Positions 61,464-64,000 of a DNA stretch of 64,000 nt are shown piece by piece. The position numbers and the translations under genes are program-made. Position 1 is the first letter of the stretch; each line of letters opens with the position of its first letter. Under the pieces are notes generated by a model. That model had not been told where the DNA came from and made no database searches. It saw nothing but the letters and a program-made list of their open reading frames with translations. Source of the stretch: Dyadobacter sp. CY323 (GTDB lineage Bacteria > Bacteroidota > Bacteroidia > Cytophagales > Spirosomataceae). Location of the stretch: NCBI RefSeq assembly GCF_021390245.1, contig NZ_JAJUXH010000018.1, forward strand, positions 62,001 through 126,000, in the 5' to 3' direction.

Positions 61464-63134
61464 ATGCCCTACGTGACGCTTCATAATAGTAAGCACACCC
61501 ACTGGCGGCTGAAAAGCTTTTCCCTTCAACCATTTTCTGAGTTGGCGATCAGCTCGGATATTGACATGTCAGGATACGTACATGGAAGTCAGCTAAATTC
61601 CAATCCCCGCGGCGTTCTTGTAATTGTTCCTGCAATCATGTCCATCTTTATCTTAATGATCACTTGCTTTAATTTTACAAATGTTTCTATAGCTTTTGCC
61701 AGCGGCCGGTTAAAGGAAATAGGTGTTCGCAAAGTAATCGGAGGCCTGAGAAGCGAATTAATCGGGCAATTTCTAACTGAGAACATTATTCTATGCCTTC
61801 TTGCGTCTTTGTTGGGTTTGTTATTTGTTAATTTATTAACACCGGCGCTGATTGGATTCACCGGCATCGATCTTTCGCCGGACCTGACAAAAGATTATGG
61901 CTTTTGGCTGTTTTTGATACTGGTTCCAGCTGTCAGCGCTATCTGTTCTGGTTTATATCCGGCACTGTATGTTAGTTCGTTCCAGCCAGTCCGTATTCTC
62001 AAAGGAAAAACATCCCTTGGGTCCTCGAACCGTTTTACGCGCTTCCTGCTCCTTGCACAATTTAGTTTATCCTGTTTTGCCCTGGTAGTTGGCGTCGTTA
62101 TGACCCAGAATGCAGAATTTCAACAGAAAGCTGATTTTGGTTATGCGATCAATGAAGTAGCGGTGGTAGAAATCAACGACCCACAGCAGTATAGCGTTCT
62201 AAGCCAGGCGGTTCAATCTAATCCTGAGATTAAAAGTGTAGGTGGATCTGCCCAGCAAATTGGAGATGGAACGTACACATTGACAGCAAAAACACGGAGT
62301 GGTGAACTGCAAACACAAGTCGCACGTGTCGGTGGTCAGGATTATCTTAATACCATGGGAATAGCTTTGGTTCAGGGCCGTCAATTCCATGACGGTGAAG
62401 CCGATGTAGATGCCTCGGTACTAGTTAATCAGACCTTTGTGCAACAGTCGGGATTGAGTCAGCCACTGGGCCAGCAAATTACCCTGGACAGCACAAAATA
62501 TACGATTGTTGGCGTTGTGAGCGACTATAAGGAATATGGCTTACATGATCTGGTACCGCCATGCGTGTTGCGAATGGCAAAGCCCGATGAATATAAGTAT
62601 ATGGTGGTGCGCACAAGCAAAGATAAATTACCGCAAGTTGCGGCATTCTTACAAACAGAATGGCATAATGTGGCTCCCAACCTACCTTACCGGGGCTTCC
62701 TGCAATCAGACTTAATTGAAAAAGAACTCCGCATGACGCAAGGTTTTAAATCAATTGCATTTTTTCTAGCCATTGTTACACTACTCCTCTCAGCGTCAGG
62801 TTTGTTTGCACAAATTTCATTGAACATCGATAAACGCAGTAAGGAAATTGGCATGAGGAAAGTTCTTGGTGCTTCGGTGCTGCAAATAATTGCGGCAGTT
62901 AATCGGCGATTCGTGCATATCCTGTTGATTGCATTTGTGGTTGGTTCGATTCTCGGTTACCTGTTTACCAGCAAGTTTATTTTCCAGTTTATCTTCAAAT
63001 ATCATCCTGATGCTGGGCCTGCTCCATATATAGGAACATTTCTGACCGTTGTAATCTGTTGCTGCATGATCATCGGTTCAAAGGTTTACCGTGCAGCCAC
63101 CGCATATCCAATTGAAAGATTACGTGCAGACTAG
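61464..63134 (+). pseudogene. 5'-truncated FtsX/MacB-type permease
   Basis: 556 codons remain of a Bacteroidota FtsX permease that is usually near 790-800 aa. The remnant begins inside the first periplasmic domain (WRLKSFSLQPFSELA) and keeps the first FtsX helix bundle (VLVIVPAIMSIFILMITCFNFTNVSIAFASGRLKEIGVRKVIGG), the mid-protein permease start (RFTRFLLLAQFSLSCFALVVGVVMTQN), the second periplasmic domain and the C-terminal bundle (EIGMRKVLGASVLQIIAAVNRRFV). The N-terminal helix and about 240 residues are missing. In-frame sequence continues upstream only to a TGA at 61413, so the break lies near 61.4 kb, just after the tRNA-type scar. A shortened expressed product cannot be excluded. Confidence 0.8.
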
Positions 63135-63480
63135 TCGTTTTTTACATAATGGTCTTCTGGATCGAGTGTAGTTTAACCCTAAACCAAGGCCCGCCTGATT
63201 TTACGTGATGGTTTATTCTTTACTAGTTGAGTACGAATTCCCATCATCGATAACAGGCCGATACTTCGAAAAGAGGTGATCTTGTTCATTTATAACAGCA
63301 CAAATTGACCTGTTGCTACAATATAGCAACCGCTTTTACGAAAGACAGTTTATTACCCGAAAAGCGGTAAACGATAAATAAAACCGAAATGTCGCCCTTA
63401 GAGTTTAGGCAATCGTTTAACTGAAAATTCAATTCATGCTTCAAATAGTGAACTCCATCAGAATATAGGGATAATTTGCT
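63135..63480. other. Intergenic region upstream of the sensor kinase with two inverted repeats
   Basis: 346 bases without a gene. GTTGCTA-CAATA-TAGCAAC (63312-63330) is a perfect 7-bp palindrome with a centre like that of the site before cydA. ACCGCTTTT (63329-63337) and AAAAGCGGT (63360-63368) form a 9-bp inverted repeat with a 22-base loop. Both could be operators for the downstream gene. Confidence 0.6.
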
Positions 63481-64000
63481 ATGAATCCGGCGACAAAACG
63501 CTACTTTTTAGCCTTAATCGCCCAACCTTCAATCATGGTTCACACAGATAGAGCTAATGTAAAGCGTTCGCTAATCTTTTTCTTCTCCTCGCTACTCTAT
63601 GCATTGTGCCAAATGCTTTTGAGCAACATTGTGATGGAAGATGATTTATGGAAAAACTTTCATATTCAATTATCAGCCCATTACATCGTGGTCTTCGCAA
63701 TGTGTGTGGCCGACTACCAGTTGTTGCTCGTCCTAAATAAGCATTTACCCTACCCAAAAAATATCATTTACCGGATCATTGCCGAGCTTACAGGACTGAT
63801 CGCCATTTGCTTTATACTGCTGTCGGTATTCAATTTCCTGATCTACAATATATTGCTTGTTCCGCAGGAAGGAATGCCTTCTTTCCTTACAAAATTTGCA
63901 TTGGCAATGCTTACCAACACCCCTATTCTGCTTGTTTTCGAACTGATCCATTATTTTCAGTCTGAGCAAAAAGCGATTGCTGATTCAGAAAAGGCACAAC
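63481..64000 (+). CDS. Sensor histidine kinase, LytS-like, N-terminal part (cut by window edge)
   Basis: 173 codons are present from ATG at 63481. Four hydrophobic helices are seen (LIFFFSSLLYALCQML; HYIVVFAMCVADYQLLLVL; IAELTGLIAICFILLSVFNFLIY; ALAMLTNTPILLVFELIHYF), followed by SEQKAIADSEKAQ, which looks like the coiled-coil entry to a LytS-type HisKA domain. The kinase domain itself lies beyond the window, so the assignment rests on the style of the sensor part. A LytTR regulator would be expected next. Confidence 0.6.
   Translation, partial: MNPATKRYFLALIAQPSIMVHTDRANVKRSLIFFFSSLLYALCQMLLSNIVMEDDLWKNFHIQLSAHYIVVFAMCVADYQLLLVLNKHLPYPKNIIYRIIAELTGLIAICFILLSVFNFLIYNILLVPQEGMPSFLTKFALAMLTNTPILLVFELIHYFQSEQKAIADSEKAQ

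Overview
The window looks like a chromosome segment of a Bacteroidota bacterium, most likely a Cytophagales member close to Dyadobacter or Spirosoma; the genus is inference from gene content only. Evidence: a SusC/SusD pair with a FecI/FecR-type regulator pair, a second TonB receptor with a DUF4249 lipoprotein, several FtsX/MacB-type permeases, promoters of the TTG-N(18-19)-TAnnTTTG type (before lepA and tRNA-Leu), and genes without clear Shine-Dalgarno sequences.

Layout. 1-11 kb: a PolX-type protein cut by the window edge, a cellobiose 2-epimerase-like enzyme, CsbD, a 3-hydroxyacyl-CoA dehydrogenase, cydAB, a LytTR response regulator, then a sugar cluster (FucP-like symporter, SDR, LgoD-like zinc dehydrogenase). 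11-18 kb: a TetR-controlled TolC/HlyD/ABC-2 exporter of the YbhGFSR kind, with an identical 16-bp palindrome before both the regulator and the exporter operon. 18-30 kb: housekeeping genes (lepA, PDH E2, hslV, a PBP4-type peptidase, a beta-CASP nuclease, accA, a HAD hydrolase, a site-2 protease), a decayed nucleotidyltransferase with a small partner gene, and a phosphotriesterase-like lactonase. 30-39.3 kb: a MacAB-TolC-like exporter operon followed by its sigma54-type response regulator and kinase; most gaps between these genes are filled with short tandem repeats. 39.5-42.3 kb: a conserved envelope protein of unknown function, a lone FtsX permease and tRNA-Leu(CAA).

42.3-53.2 kb is one nutrient-acquisition locus on the minus strand: ECF sigma factor, FecR anti-sigma, STN-containing SusC, SusD, an M23-like/PKD/golvesin-like secreted protein, and a FAD-dependent oxidoreductase broken by one frameshift. 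Then come AraC and an SDR. From about 55.4 kb the DNA becomes AT-richer: a DUF4249/TonB receptor pair stands divergently to an ECF sigma factor whose overlapping partner has a cytoplasmic head, one membrane helix, a long linker and a C-terminal outer-membrane beta-barrel. This resembles the dual-membrane-spanning anti-sigma (Dma/Das) systems and is the most interesting item here. The window ends with a decayed tRNA-like remnant carrying a copy of the tRNA-Leu terminator, a 5'-truncated FtsX permease and the start of a LytS-like sensor kinase.
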